Shown: positions 26,259 through 35,962, counted from the first letter of the stretch. The stretch: 64,000 nucleotides of DNA from Methylopila sp. 73B (GCF_000526315.1 NZ_JAFV01000001.1:4032501-4096500), one strand, 5' to 3'. The notes: generated by a model from the letters alone, not told the origin. Translations and numbers: made by a program.

Positions 26259-26415
26259 ACTGACCTTGGCCCGCGGGCGACCCTTCCAGGGGCCGCCTCG
26301 CGGGCGAGGGGGCTCAGACCTCGCTGAACCCTGACGTTCGCAGCCTGCGGCGCTATGCGCCGCCGGGCGCCCGGACGCGTGCTGGCGTTTTTCATACCGT
26401 CCGATATCTTTCGCC

Positions 26416-26466
26416 TTGACTCCCCGCCTCCGCAAATCTACCTATCGGTACCATACTGATCGGTAT
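26416..26466 (+). promoter_or_regulatory. RND pump promoter with TetR-type operator
   Basis: TTGACT (26416-26421) is spaced 17 bases from TACCTA (26439-26444), and the -10 runs into an operator-like dyad: GGTACCATAC TGATCGGTAT (26447-26466), containing ACCATAC-N6-GTATGGT (26450-26469). A related 20-bp sequence lies just upstream of the tetR gene (31959-31978). Binding there would block RNA polymerase. Confidence 0.6.
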
Positions 26467-26495
26467 GGTTTTGCATCGTGCTGGGGACGCAACCG

Positions 26496-27686
26496 ATGAT
26501 CCTTCGTTCCGCCCGCGCCGCCGCCTTGGGCGCCGCGGCCGTTGCGGCGTTCGCCGCCGTCGCTCTGTCGCCCACCGGCGTCGTCTCCGCCGACGCGCCC
26601 GCCGCGCCGCAGGCGACGCCTGCAAGCGTCGCCGCGGTCGAGCCGCGCGAGATCGTGGACTGGTCGAGCTTCTCGGGCCGTCTCGAGGCGGTCGACCGCG
26701 TGGAGGTTCGCTCGCGGGTCGCGGGCGAAATCCGGACGGTCCACTTCCGCGAAGGCGCGCTGGTCGCGAAGGGCGCTCCGCTCTTCACCATCGATCCTGA
26801 TCCCTATCAGGCCGAGGTGGACCGCGCCCGCGCGGATCTCGCGGCGGCCGAAGCGCGGGTGTCGCTCGCCCGCAACGATCTGGCGCGCGGTCGTCGCATG
26901 ACCTCCGCCTCCACCATTTCCGAGCGCGACCTCGACAACCGCGACAGCGCGGTGCGGCAGGCGGAGGCCGCGGCGCAGGGCGCGCAGGCCGCGCTCAGGA
27001 CCGCGGAGCTCAACCTCGGCTACACCGAGATCCGCGCCCCGGTCGCCGGCCGCGTCGGCCGGATCGAGGTGACCGTCGGCAACCTGATCGCCGCGGGCCC
27101 GGGCGCGCCGTCGCTCGCGAAGCTGGTCTCCGTCGATCCGATCTACGCGAGCTTCGACGCCGACGAAGGCGCGGTGGCGCGGGCGCTCGCGAGCCTTCCC
27201 GAGGGGGGCGACCACGCCGACAAGCTCGCCGCCATCCCGGTCGAGATGACCACCGCGACCGGCGCGCCGGTCATCGGCCGTCTGTCCTATGTCGACCCCT
27301 CGGTCGACGTGGCGGGCGGCACGGTGCGGCTGCGCGCGGCGTTCGACAATCCGGACGGCAAGCTCATGCCCGGCCAGTTCGCGCGGCTGCGGCTCGGCCA
27401 GGCCAAGTCCGCGCCGGCGCTGCTCGTCAGCGAGCGGGCGGTCGGCGTCGACCAGGACAAGACCTTCGTGCTGGTGGTGGGCGACGACCACAAGGCGATG
27501 TACCGCGAGGTGAAGCTCGGCGCGTCCGCCGAGGGCCTCAAGGTGGTGCTGAGCGGGCTCAACGCCGGCGAACGGGTGGTCGTGAACGGCCTGCAGAAGC
27601 TCCGCCCGGGCGCGCTGGTCGCGCCGGAGCCGGTCGGCATGGACGGCGCGAAACTGGTCGAGCGCCAGGCATCCGCGACCCGATGA
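26496..27686 (+). CDS. RND efflux periplasmic adaptor (MexA/AcrA-like)
   Basis: 396 residues from the ATG at 26496 (GGGGAC upstream; GTG 26478 is the alternative). An N-terminal signal/anchor (SARAAALGAAAVAAFAAVAL) lacks a lipobox cysteine. The membrane-fusion fold is clear: VEVRSRVAGEIRTVHFREGALVAKG (lipoyl), a coiled coil rich in RADLAAAEARVSLARNDLARG, then LNLGYTEIRAPVAGRVGRIEVTVGNLI. It bridges the permease to an outer-membrane channel, which is not encoded here. Operon with the next gene. Confidence 0.93.
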   Translation: MILRSARAAALGAAAVAAFAAVALSPTGVVSADAPAAPQATPASVAAVEPREIVDWSSFSGRLEAVDRVEVRSRVAGEIRTVHFREGALVAKGAPLFTIDPDPYQAEVDRARADLAAAEARVSLARNDLARGRRMTSASTISERDLDNRDSAVRQAEAAAQGAQAALRTAELNLGYTEIRAPVAGRVGRIEVTVGNLIAAGPGAPSLAKLVSVDPIYASFDADEGAVARALASLPEGGDHADKLAAIPVEMTTATGAPVIGRLSYVDPSVDVAGGTVRLRAAFDNPDGKLMPGQFARLRLGQAKSAPALLVSERAVGVDQDKTFVLVVGDDHKAMYREVKLGASAEGLKVVLSGLNAGERVVVNGLQKLRPGALVAPEPVGMDGAKLVERQASATR

Positions 27687-27822
27687 CGTAATCGCGACCC
27701 GACGGGCCTCAAGGCTGCGCGGGACGCTTCGTAAGCACTGAACGCCTTTTCCCGCGCCTCCCCGCTCCGCCGCACGCCGGCGTCCGGGACGACGCCCAAG
27801 CTGCGACCCGAAGGCTCCGGCC

Positions 27823-30800
27823 ATGAACATCTCGAAGTTCTTCATCGACCGGCCGGTGTTCGCCGGAGTCCTCTCCGCCGTGATCTTCCTGGCCGGCCTG
27901 CTGTCGATCCCGGCGCTGCCGATCTCGGAGTACCCGGACGTGGTGCCGCCGCAGATCGTGGTGCGCGCGACCTACCCCGGGGCGAACCCGAAGGTCATCT
28001 CGGAGACGGTGGCGACGCCGATCGAAGAGCAGATCAACGGGGTCGAGGACATGCTCTACATGTCCTCGCAGGCGACCACCGACGGCGTCATGACGCTGAC
28101 GGTGACCTTCGCGCTCGGCGCCGATCCCGACAAGGCCCAGCAGCTCGTCCAGAACCGGGTGAGCCAGGCCGAGCCGCGGTTGCCCGAAGAGGTGCGCGCG
28201 CTCGGCGTGACGACGGTGAAGTCCTCGCCGGACCTGACGCTGGTCGTCCACCTCACCTCGCCCGACGGCCGCTACGACTCCAAGTATCTGCGCAACTACG
28301 CCGTGCTGAACGTGAAGGACAGGCTGGCCCGCATCCGCGGCGTCGGCCAGGTCCAGCTGTTCGGCTCGGGCGACTACTCCATGCGCGTCTGGCTGGACCC
28401 GCAGAAGGTCGCCGAGCACGGCCTCTCCGCCTCCGACGTCGTCGCCGAGATCCGCGCCCAGAACGTGCAGGCGGCGGCCGGCGTCGTCGGCGGCTCGCCG
28501 GCGCCGTCGGACGTCGACCTGCAGCTCTCGCTCAACGCCCAGGGGCGGCTCCAGAGCGAGGAGGAGTTCGGCGACATCATCGTGAAGTCCGGCGTGAACG
28601 GCCAGATCGTGCGGCTGCGCGACGTCGCGCGGCTCGAGATGGGCGCCTCCGACTACGCGCTGCGGTCGCTGCTCGACAACAAGTCGGCCGTCGCGGTGCC
28701 GGTGTTCCAGGCGCCGGGCTCGAACGCGATCGAGATTGCGGACCGGGTGCGCTCCGAGATGCAGGACATCAAGGCGAACATGCCGGACGGCGTGGACTAC
28801 TCGATCGTCTACGACACGACCCAGTTCGTGCGCTCGTCGATCGAGGCCGTGCTGCACACGCTGCTCGAGGCGGTGGCGCTGGTCGTGCTGGTGGTGATCG
28901 TGTTCCTGCAGACCTGGCGGGCCTCGATCATCCCGCTGATCGCGGTGCCGGTCTCGATCGTCGGCACCTTCGCGGTGATGCACCTCTTCGGCTTCTCCAT
29001 CAACGCGCTCAGCCTGTTCGGGCTGGTGCTCGCCATCGGCATCGTCGTCGACGACGCGATCGTCGTGGTGGAGAACGTCGAGCGCAACATCGAGGAGGGC
29101 CTCAGCCCTCGCGCCGCCGCGCTGAAGGCGATGCAGGAGGTCTCCGGCCCGATCGTCGCGATCGCGCTGGTGCTGATCGCGGTGTTCGTGCCGCTCGCCT
29201 TCATCTCGGGCCTCACCGGCCAGTTCTACCGCCAGTTCGCGCTCACGATCGCGATCTCCACGGTGATCTCGGCGATCAACTCGCTCACCTTGTCGCCGGC
29301 GCTCGCGGCTCTCCTGCTGAAGGGCCACGGCGCGCCCAAGGACCGGCTGACGCGCGGGATCGACTTCCTGTTCGGCTGGTTCTTCCGCCGCTTCAACCGC
29401 TTCTTCGCCTGGAGCGCGGACTCCTACGGCCGCGGCGTCACCTTCGCGATCGGCCGCAAGCTGGTGATGTTGGTGCTTTACGCCGGGCTGATCGGCGTGA
29501 CGGCGCAGCTGTTCAAGACGATCCCCGGCGGCTTCGTGCCGGCGCAGGACAAGCAGTACCTCGTCGGCTTCGCCCAGCTGCCGGACGCAGCCAGCCTCGA
29601 CCGCACCGAGGAGGTGATCCGGAAGATGGGCGACATCGCGCTCAAGACCCCGGGCGTGAAGAACGCGATCGCCTTCCCCGGCCTCTCGATCAACGGCTTC
29701 ACCAACTCGTCCAACGCCGGCATCGTCTTCGTCGGGCTGAAGGAGTTCGAGGAGCGCAAGGACCCGTCGCTCAGCGCCGGCGCCATCGCGATGGAGCTCA
29801 ACAAGCAGTACGCCGGCATCCAGGACGCGGTGATCGCCATGTTTCCGCCGCCCCCGGTGCAGGGCCTCGGCACGATCGGCGGCTTCAAGCTGCAGATCGA
29901 GGACAAGGCCGGCCGCGGCTACCAGGCGCTGGACGAGACCACGAAGGCCTTTCTCGCCCGGGCGAACCAGGCGCCGGAGCTCGCCGGCCTGTTCTCCTCC
30001 TACCAGGTGAACGTGCCGCAGCTGTTCGCCGACATCGACCGCACCAAGGCCCGCCAGCTCGGCGTGCCGATCGCGGAGGTGTTCAACACGCTGCAGATCT
30101 ATTTCGGCTCGCTTTACGTCAACGACTTCAACAAGTTCGGCCGCACCTACTCGGTCCGCGTCCAGGCCGACCAGGATTACCGCGCCCGGGCCGAGGACGT
30201 CGGCTTCCTGAAGGTGCGCGCGACCTCGGGTGAGATGATCCCGCTGTCGGCGCTGATGACGGTGAAGCCGAGCGCGGGACCCGAGCGCGCCATGCGCTAC
30301 AACGGCTTCCTCTCGGCCGACGTCAACGGCGGCGCGGCGCCGGGCTTCTCCACCGGCCAGGCGCAGGCGGCCGTCACCAAGATCGCGGCGGAGACGCTGC
30401 CGAAGGGCTTCACCTTCGAGTGGACCGAGCTGACCTACCAGGAGTTCATCGCCGGCAACTCGGGGATGATCGTGTTCCCGGTGGCGATCTTCCTCGTGTT
30501 CCTGGTGCTCGCCGCCCAGTACGAGAGCCTGACGCTGCCGATCGCGATCATCCTGATCGTGCCGATGGGCATCCTCGCCGCTCTGGTCGGCGTCTGGCTC
30601 TCGGGCGGGGACAACAACGTCTTCACCCAGATCGGCTTGATCGTGCTGGTGGGCCTGTCGGCGAAGAACGCGATCCTGATCGTGGAGTTCGCCCGCGAGC
30701 TGGAGATCGCCGGCCGCACGCCGCTGCAGGCCGCGGTCGAGGCCAGCCGGCTCCGCTTGAGGCCGATCCTGATGACCTCGCTCGCCTTCATCATGGGCGT

Positions 30801-31044
30801 GCTGCCGCTGGTGACCTCCACCGGCGCGGGGTCGGAGATGCGGGCCGCCATGGGCGTCGCGGTGTTCTCCGGGATGATCGGCGTCACCGCCTTCGGCCTT
30901 TTCCTGACGCCGGTGTTCTACGTCGTGATCCGGACGCTCGCCGGCGGCCGCAAGCTCAAGAGCCACGGCCATGAGCCGGCGCCCGCCGGCCCTGCGCCGA
31001 CGGGGTCTGCGCCCGGCCACGCCGATCCGCTCTCCATCGGTTAG
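27823..31044 (+). CDS. RND multidrug efflux permease (HAE1, MexB/AcrB-like)
   Basis: 1073 residues with the typical twelve-helix RND architecture and two large periplasmic loops. The start MNISKFFIDRPVFAGVLSAVIF is standard. Proton-relay residues are visible: the Asp pair in GIVVDDAIVVVENVERN (helix 4) and the lysine in GLSAKNAILIVEFARE (helix 10). Repeats of PIAEVFNTLQIYFGSLYVNDFN are typical of pore-domain segments. Exports hydrophobic toxicants by proton antiport. The 136-bp gap to the adaptor gene shows no gene. Confidence 0.97.
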   Translation: MNISKFFIDRPVFAGVLSAVIFLAGLLSIPALPISEYPDVVPPQIVVRATYPGANPKVISETVATPIEEQINGVEDMLYMSSQATTDGVMTLTVTFALGADPDKAQQLVQNRVSQAEPRLPEEVRALGVTTVKSSPDLTLVVHLTSPDGRYDSKYLRNYAVLNVKDRLARIRGVGQVQLFGSGDYSMRVWLDPQKVAEHGLSASDVVAEIRAQNVQAAAGVVGGSPAPSDVDLQLSLNAQGRLQSEEEFGDIIVKSGVNGQIVRLRDVARLEMGASDYALRSLLDNKSAVAVPVFQAPGSNAIEIADRVRSEMQDIKANMPDGVDYSIVYDTTQFVRSSIEAVLHTLLEAVALVVLVVIVFLQTWRASIIPLIAVPVSIVGTFAVMHLFGFSINALSLFGLVLAIGIVVDDAIVVVENVERNIEEGLSPRAAALKAMQEVSGPIVAIALVLIAVFVPLAFISGLTGQFYRQFALTIAISTVISAINSLTLSPALAALLLKGHGAPKDRLTRGIDFLFGWFFRRFNRFFAWSADSYGRGVTFAIGRKLVMLVLYAGLIGVTAQLFKTIPGGFVPAQDKQYLVGFAQLPDAASLDRTEEVIRKMGDIALKTPGVKNAIAFPGLSINGFTNSSNAGIVFVGLKEFEERKDPSLSAGAIAMELNKQYAGIQDAVIAMFPPPPVQGLGTIGGFKLQIEDKAGRGYQALDETTKAFLARANQAPELAGLFSSYQVNVPQLFADIDRTKARQLGVPIAEVFNTLQIYFGSLYVNDFNKFGRTYSVRVQADQDYRARAEDVGFLKVRATSGEMIPLSALMTVKPSAGPERAMRYNGFLSADVNGGAAPGFSTGQAQAAVTKIAAETLPKGFTFEWTELTYQEFIAGNSGMIVFPVAIFLVFLVLAAQYESLTLPIAIILIVPMGILAALVGVWLSGGDNNVFTQIGLIVLVGLSAKNAILIVEFARELEIAGRTPLQAAVEASRLRLRPILMTSLAFIMGVLPLVTSTGAGSEMRAAMGVAVFSGMIGVTAFGLFLTPVFYVVIRTLAGGRKLKSHGHEPAPAGPAPTGSAPGHADPLSIG

Positions 31045-31180
31045 GAGGGGCGACACGCGAAGCGTCCCACGCTCTCTCGCCCCTCCCGACGACGACGGCC
31101 GCCGACGATCCCCCGGCGGCCGTCGCTGTTTTGCAAGGTGGATCGAGGCTGGCCGAACGGTCGCCACGAACGCTCCGCTC

Positions 31181-31293
31181 GGGTCCCGGCCTTGAGCCGG
31201 GACCCAGACATACCGCTTTTCAGACTGGGCGCGACGGGCGGGGCGTCAGCTCTCGAGCGGGCAAGCGTCTGGGTCCCGGCTCAAGGCCGGGCC
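31181..31293. repeat. REP-like palindromes, family A, inverted pair
   Basis: Two copies of GTCTGGGTCCCGGC-TCAAG-GCCGGG lie in opposite orientations: 31181-31208 (reverse) and 31268-31293 (forward), separated by about 60 bases. A third member is at 18566. The pair sits in the 290-bp gap between the RND permease and tetR, both of which point toward it, so it could act as a bidirectional transcript end. Confidence 0.8.
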
Positions 31294-31334
31294 ATGAGGC
31301 TTGCGACTAAACTCAGCGGAAAAAACGCGCCGGC

Positions 31335-31946
31335 TCAGGCCAGCGCCGGCTCCCGCGCGGGGAGCGCGCGCAGCGCGATCTCGGCGACGCGGTGGAGTTC
31401 GCAGCGCGTCGCGCCGGCGGCGGCCTTCACGGCCATGCCGAGACCAACCGACATGACGTAGCGCGCCCAGTCGGCGGGGTCCTCGTCGGCGGGGAACTCG
31501 CCTTCGGACGCGGCCCGCTCAAGACGACGCTTCAGCGTCTCCTCGTTGAGCGAACGGCGGGCGATCAGCTCCTGCCGGATCGTTTCCGCTTCGCCGCCGC
31601 CGGTGCAGACCGAGCTGTTGACGCCGAGGCAGCCCGGCGGATGCATGGGGTCGGTCAGAACGTCGGCGTAGCCGCGCAACAGCTCGCCGATGGTGCCGCG
31701 CGCGGTCGGCGCCTCCATGGCCTGCGCCACAAAGCAGAGGTGCATCTGCTCGTAGCGGTCGAGCGTCTTACGGAAGAGCTCTTCCTTGTTGCCATAGGTC
31801 GCGTAGAGGCTGGGGCGCGTGATGCCCATGGCCTCCGTCAGATCGGTCAGCGACGCGCCTTCGAAGCCGCGGCGCCAGAACACCTGCAGCGCGGCGCAGA
31901 GCGCCTCGTCGACGTCGAATTCCTTGTGGCGGCCCATCTCCGGCAT
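31335..31946 (-). CDS. TetR/AcrR family repressor of the RND pump
   Basis: 203 residues. The N-terminal HTH is textbook TetR: DVDEALCAALQVFWRRGFEGASLTDLTEAMGITRPSLYATYGNKEELFRKTLDRYE (residues about 8-62, shown in part). The C-terminal ligand domain has MHPPGCLGVNSSVC, typical of the subgroup with C-terminal CGCL-type signatures. It is encoded beside, and convergent with, the RND pump. Start at 31946; an in-frame ATG at 31937 (MGRHKEF) is possible. Autoregulation is suggested by an operator-like dyad 13 bases upstream. Confidence 0.93.
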   Translation of the reverse strand: MPEMGRHKEFDVDEALCAALQVFWRRGFEGASLTDLTEAMGITRPSLYATYGNKEELFRKTLDRYEQMHLCFVAQAMEAPTARGTIGELLRGYADVLTDPMHPPGCLGVNSSVCTGGGEAETIRQELIARRSLNEETLKRRLERAASEGEFPADEDPADWARYVMSVGLGMAVKAAAGATRCELHRVAEIALRALPAREPALA

Positions 31947-31958
31947 CCCAGTGTTTTT

Positions 31959-31978
31959 GTACCGGTTGATATAGTACC
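31959..31978 (-). promoter_or_regulatory. tetR operator-like dyad
   Basis: Read on the minus strand GGTACTATATCAACCGGTAC matches the pump-promoter dyad at 13 of 20 positions, including GGTAC at the left and CGGTA at the right. It ends 12 bases before the tetR start, so it probably overlaps that promoter. Confidence 0.55.
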
Positions 31979-32051
31979 AGCCGCCCTCCGCGTCGAGGCG
32001 CCGCTCGAGTCGGACAACGTCACAAGGTGTTTCGCCAGTCGCGGCCTGCGC

Positions 32052-33194
32052 TCACGAGGTCGCGGCGCGCCTGTCCTGCGCGCGGACGCCGAACTCGCCC
32101 GCGATCGTGCCATGGGCGCCGCGGCGGGCGGGACCGATCCCGAGCTCCGGGAACAGCAGCTCGGCGACCTTGTAGGACTCCTCAAGGTGCGGGTAGCCGG
32201 AGGCGATGACGGTGTCGATCCCGACCGCCTGATACTCCCGTAGCCGCCCTGCCACGGTCGCGGGATCGCCCACCAGCGCGGTGCCCGCGCCCTTGCGGAC
32301 GAGGCCGAGCCCGGCCCAGAGGTTGGGCGCGATTTCGAGGCGGTCGCGCCGGCCGCCGTGAAGCGCCGTCATGCGCTGCTGGCCGACCGAGTCCGACTGC
32401 GCGACCTTAGCCTACGTCGCAGCGATCGCCTCATCGCTGACCTTGCTGATCAGCCGGTCCGCCGCAGCCCAGGCCTCCTCCGCCGTCTCGCGCACAATGA
32501 GGTGGATCCTCAGGCCGAAGCGCAGCGTGCGCCCGCGCTTCGCCGCCGCCGTCTTCACCCGCGCGATCTTCTCCGCGACCTGCTCCACGGGCTCGCCCCA
32601 GGAGAGGTAGACCTCGGTCTGGTCCGCCGCGAGTTCGATCGCGGCGTCCGAGGAGCCGCCAAACCAAAGCGGCGGGTGCGGCGTCTGAACCGGCGGGAAC
32701 GCCAGCTCCGCGCCTTTCGCCGTGAGATGCCGTCCCTCGAAGTCGACCGTCTCGCCGGAGAGCATCCGGCGCCACACGGTGAGGAACTCCGCGGCTTGGT
32801 CGTAGCGGGCGTCGTGGTCGAGGAACACGCCGTCGCCGGCGAGCTCCGCCGCGTCGCCGCCCACCACCACGTTCAGCAGAAGGCGGCCGCCGCTAATCCG
32901 GTCGAGCGCCGCGGCCTGCCGCGCGGCGAAGGCCGGGCTCGTCACCCCCGGCCGCAGCGCCACGAGAAACTTGAGCCGTTCGGTGGCGGTCGCGAGCGCG
33001 GTCGCGACGATCCAGCTCTCCTCGCAGCCCTTGCCGGTCGGCAGCAGAACGCCCTCGAAGCCGAGCCGGTCCACCGCCGCCGCAACCTCGCGCAGATAGC
33101 CGTAGTCCGCCGGCCGGTGGCCGACGTCGGTTCCCACATAGGTCCCGTCGCCCTGGGTGGGGATGAACCAGAACAGGCTGAGCGGTTTGGTCAT
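32052..33194 (-). pseudogene. ssuD: ssuD, FMNH2-dependent alkanesulfonate monooxygenase interrupted by one in-frame amber codon
   Basis: 381 codons if read through, matching SsuD length (381 residues in E. coli). The frame is open from [17 protein letters not shown] to SDEAIAAT, then TAG at codon 261 (32412-32414), then continues in the same frame with [40 protein letters not shown] and a normal C-terminus ([21 protein letters not shown]). From memory of the family, the residue at the stop is usually Gln (CAG), so a single C-to-T change would explain it. No frameshift is needed. The gene diverges from ssuA. An ATG at 32372 restarts only the last third. It may be a pseudogene, an assembly error or a suppressed amber. 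Confidence 0.85.
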
Positions 33195-33341
33195 GCGCGT
33201 CGTCTCCGGTCGCGTCGGCTCGTCAGGGGGCTTGATACCGCCTCTCGGCGTGGCATGCAAAATTATGTTGACTGAATTTATGGATTTAATGTCTTTTGAG
33301 CGGGCCGCCGGCAGGGGTCGCGGCGTCTGGAGACTGGATCG
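33195..33341. promoter_or_regulatory. Divergent ssuD/ssuA regulatory region
   Basis: 147 bp with a strikingly AT-rich block at 33259-33297 (AAATTATGTTGACTGAATTT then TATGGATTTAATGTC) inside GC-rich DNA. TTGACT (33268-33273) faces ssuA and an ATTTAAT tract lies behind it. Sulfur-starvation regulators such as CysB/Cbl bind AT-rich sites upstream of ssu genes in other proteobacteria; no clear box is defined here. Confidence 0.5.
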
Positions 33342-34310
33342 ATGTTCCTCACCCGCCGCGCCGCCGTCCTCGGCCTTGCGCTCGCCGCCCTCGTAACGCC
33401 GTTTCGGGCCCACGCCGCGCCGAGCGAAATCCGGCTCGACTGGGCGACCTACAGCCCGGTCAGCGTCGCGCTGAAGGAGAATGGCTTCCTCGAGAAGGCG
33501 CTCGAGCCGCAGGGGATCTCGGTCCGCTGGGTGCAGTCGCTCGGCTCGAACAAGGCGCTCGAGTTCCTGAACGCGGGCTCGCTGGACTTCGGCTCCTCGG
33601 CCTCCGCCGCCGCCCTCATCGCCCGCGTCAACGGCAACCCGATCAAGTCGATCTACGTCTACTCGCGCGCCGAATGGACCGCGCTGGTGACGAAGCCCGA
33701 CAGCGGGATTGCGAGCGTCGCCGACCTCAAGGGCAAGCGCGTCGCCGTCACCCGCGGAACCGATCCGCACATCTTCCTGATCCGGGCGCTGGCCCGCGAG
33801 AAGCTGACCGACAAGGACGTCAAGCTTGTGCTGCTGCAGCACGCCGACGGCCGTCTCGCGCTCCAGCGCGGCGACGTCGACGCCTGGATGGGCCTCGACC
33901 CAATGATGGCCTCCGCCGAACTGCAGGACGGCGCGAAGCTGGTCTATCGCGATCCCTCGCTGAACAGCTGGGGGGCGCTGAACGTGCGGCAGGCCTTCGC
34001 CGCCGAGAACCCCGCTCTCGTCGACACCGTGTTGAAGGCCTACGACCAGGCCCGGACCTGGTCGCTGGAGCATCCGAAGGAGCTGAACGCGCTGCTCGCC
34101 AAGGCGGCGAAGCTGCCCGAGGACGTCGTCGCCCGGCAGCTTGAGCGCACGACCATCAAATACACCCCGATCGGCGACGGCGACGTGAAGGCGGTCGCCG
34201 CGGCAGGCGAGGCGCTCGCCCAGGCCGGCGTCATTCCGACCGAGACCGACGTGACGAAGGTGACGGGCGACCTGATCGACCGCGCCTTCGACGCCAAGCT
34301 GACGAACTGA
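33342..34310 (+). CDS. ssuA: SsuA-like aliphatic sulfonate-binding protein
   Basis: 322 residues. A Tat-like signal peptide ([24 protein letters not shown]) precedes a type 2 periplasmic binding fold: [44 protein letters not shown], and [24 protein letters not shown]. The pattern is that of SsuA/NrtA nitrate/sulfonate/taurine receptors. It is the first gene of ssuACB and diverges from ssuD. Substrate is probably an alkanesulfonate. Confidence 0.9.
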   Translation: MFLTRRAAVLGLALAALVTPFRAHAAPSEIRLDWATYSPVSVALKENGFLEKALEPQGISVRWVQSLGSNKALEFLNAGSLDFGSSASAAALIARVNGNPIKSIYVYSRAEWTALVTKPDSGIASVADLKGKRVAVTRGTDPHIFLIRALAREKLTDKDVKLVLLQHADGRLALQRGDVDAWMGLDPMMASAELQDGAKLVYRDPSLNSWGALNVRQAFAAENPALVDTVLKAYDQARTWSLEHPKELNALLAKAAKLPEDVVARQLERTTIKYTPIGDGDVKAVAAAGEALAQAGVIPTETDVTKVTGDLIDRAFDAKLTN

Positions 34311-34324
34311 CGGGCGGCCGAGCC

Positions 34325-35164
34325 ATGTCCGCCGTCGAGCTTCTGCAATCCGGCTCCGCCGCGCGCGACGAGCGCCCGGCGGTCCGGCGCGCCGCAAGCG
34401 GCTGGGCGCGTCCGCTGCTGGGCCTCGCCCTGCCGCTCGGCGTCGCCGCCGCGTGGGAGCTCGCGGTCCGGTCCGGCCTGTCCGACGGGCGGCTGATGGC
34501 GCCGCCGAGCCGCATCGCGACGACGCTGGTCGAGCTGTGGCGGACCGGCGATCTGGCGCTCCACATCGGTGCGACCGCGGCTCGGGTCGCCGCGGGCTTT
34601 GGCATCGGCGTCGCGGCGGGCACCCTGCTCGGCGCTATCGCCGGCGGATCGACCCTCGTGCGCCGCATCATCGATCCGACGCTGCAGGGCCTGCGCGCCG
34701 TGCCGTCCATCGCCTGGGTGCCGTTGTTCATCCTCTGGCTCGGCATCCTGGAGACGCCGAAGATCGCGCTGATCGCGGCGGGGGTGTTCTTCCCCGTCTA
34801 TCTCGGCGTGTTGGGCGCGATCGCCTCCGTCGACCGCAAGACCATCGAGGTGGGCCGCATCTTCCGGCTGTCCCGGCTCGCGCTCGCCCGCCGCGTGCTG
34901 CTGCCGGCGATCCTGCCGGCCTATGCGCTCTCGCTCCGCGCCGGCCTCGGCCTCGGCTGGATGTTCGTGGTGGCGGCCGAGTTCATGGGCGCCTCCGAGG
35001 GCCTGGGCTATCTGCTGGTCGACGGCCAGCAGCTGGGCAAGCCCGACCAGATCGTCGCCGCCATCCTCGTCTTCGCGCTGCTCGGCAAGGCGACCGACAG
35101 CCTGCTGGTGGCGGCCTCCGCGCCCTTCCTGCGCTGGCAGGACACGGCGGAGACGCGGTCGTGA
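34325..35164 (+). CDS. ssuC: SsuC-like sulfonate ABC permease
   Basis: 279 residues with six helices and the permease coupling motif around [25 protein letters not shown]. The N-terminal 40 residues are polar and basic. The sequence [29 protein letters not shown] is typical of SsuC/TauC/NrtB. It starts 15 bases after ssuA and its stop is embedded in the ssuB GTG, so the three are coupled. Confidence 0.93.
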   Translation: MSAVELLQSGSAARDERPAVRRAASGWARPLLGLALPLGVAAAWELAVRSGLSDGRLMAPPSRIATTLVELWRTGDLALHIGATAARVAAGFGIGVAAGTLLGAIAGGSTLVRRIIDPTLQGLRAVPSIAWVPLFILWLGILETPKIALIAAGVFFPVYLGVLGAIASVDRKTIEVGRIFRLSRLALARRVLLPAILPAYALSLRAGLGLGWMFVVAAEFMGASEGLGYLLVDGQQLGKPDQIVAAILVFALLGKATDSLLVAASAPFLRWQDTAETRS

Positions 35165-35928
35165 GCGCGGCGCTGGCCTTCGAGGACGTCACCAAGGTCT
35201 TCGCCAACGGCAGCCTCGTGCTGTCGCACGTCTCGCTCGCCGTCGCGCCGAGCCGCATCCTCGCGATCGTCGGCGGCTCCGGCTGCGGCAAGAGCACCCT
35301 GCTGCGCCTGGCCTCCGGCCTCGACGCCCCGAGCGCGGGCCGCGTGCGGCTCGACGGCGCGGCGGTCGCCGGCGCGACCGAGGCGATCGGCCTCGTCTTC
35401 CAGGAGCCGCGGCTGCTGCCGTGGCTCACGGTGCGCGGCAACGTCGGCTTCGGGCTCGAGCATCTTCCCGCCGCCGAGCGCCGGGATCGGGTCGACGCCG
35501 CGCTCGCCCGCGTGGGCCTCGCCGACCGGGCCGAGGCTTGGCCGCGGCAGCTCTCGGGCGGTCAGGCGCAGCGCGCCGCGCTCGCCCGCGCGCTGGTGGC
35601 GCGCCCCCAGGCCCTGCTGCTGGACGAGCCGTTCTCGGCGCTCGACGCCATCACCCGCGCCGACCTGCAGGACCACCTGCTGGAGCTCTGGGCGGAGCTG
35701 AAGACCACGCTGGTCCTCGTCACCCACGACGTCGAGGAGGCGGTCTACCTCGCCGACGAGGTCGCCGTGATGGCGGCGAAGCCCGGCCGGATCGCTGCGC
35801 GGATCGTGATCGACGTCCCCCGTCCGCGCCGCCGCCGCTCGCCCGAACTCGACGAGGCCGCCCGCGCCGTGGCCTCCGCCCTCGACGCCGCCCTGGAGCG
35901 GACGCCCGCGCAGAGCCGCCACGGCTGA
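35161..35928 (+). CDS. ssuB: SsuB-like sulfonate ABC ATPase
   Basis: 255 residues from a GTG overlapping the ssuC stop by four bases. Walker A is GGSGCGKSTLLR, the Q-loop is LVFQEPRLLPWLTV, the signature is LSGGQAQRAALARALVARP, Walker B is ALLLDEPFSALDA and the switch is VTHDVEEAVYLAD. The EPRLLPW segment is characteristic of the SsuB/TauB/NrtD group. It energises SsuC. Confidence 0.94.
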   Translation: MSAALAFEDVTKVFANGSLVLSHVSLAVAPSRILAIVGGSGCGKSTLLRLASGLDAPSAGRVRLDGAAVAGATEAIGLVFQEPRLLPWLTVRGNVGFGLEHLPAAERRDRVDAALARVGLADRAEAWPRQLSGGQAQRAALARALVARPQALLLDEPFSALDAITRADLQDHLLELWAELKTTLVLVTHDVEEAVYLADEVAVMAAKPGRIAARIVIDVPRPRRRRSPELDEAARAVASALDAALERTPAQSRHG

Positions 35929-35962
35929 GCGCTTCCTCGCACCCTTCGACGGATCACCCGCA

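Noticed and set aside
24033-26435. Long minus-strand frame over the CoA-transferase
   Set aside because: Antisense shadow with low-complexity sequence; the plus-strand gene carries the catalytic motif.
27709-31167. Very long open frame on the minus strand across the RND permease
   Set aside because: It is antisense to a clear RND permease, is composed of Arg/His/Asp/Glu-rich low-complexity sequence and has no family motif; long antisense frames are expected in GC-rich genes.
32412-32414. Pyrrolysine or selenocysteine decoding of the ssuD stop
   Set aside because: TAG could be pyrrolysine only with a pylT/pylS system, none of which is visible, and this lineage is not known for it; the family has Gln at this position, so a nonsense change or error is simpler.
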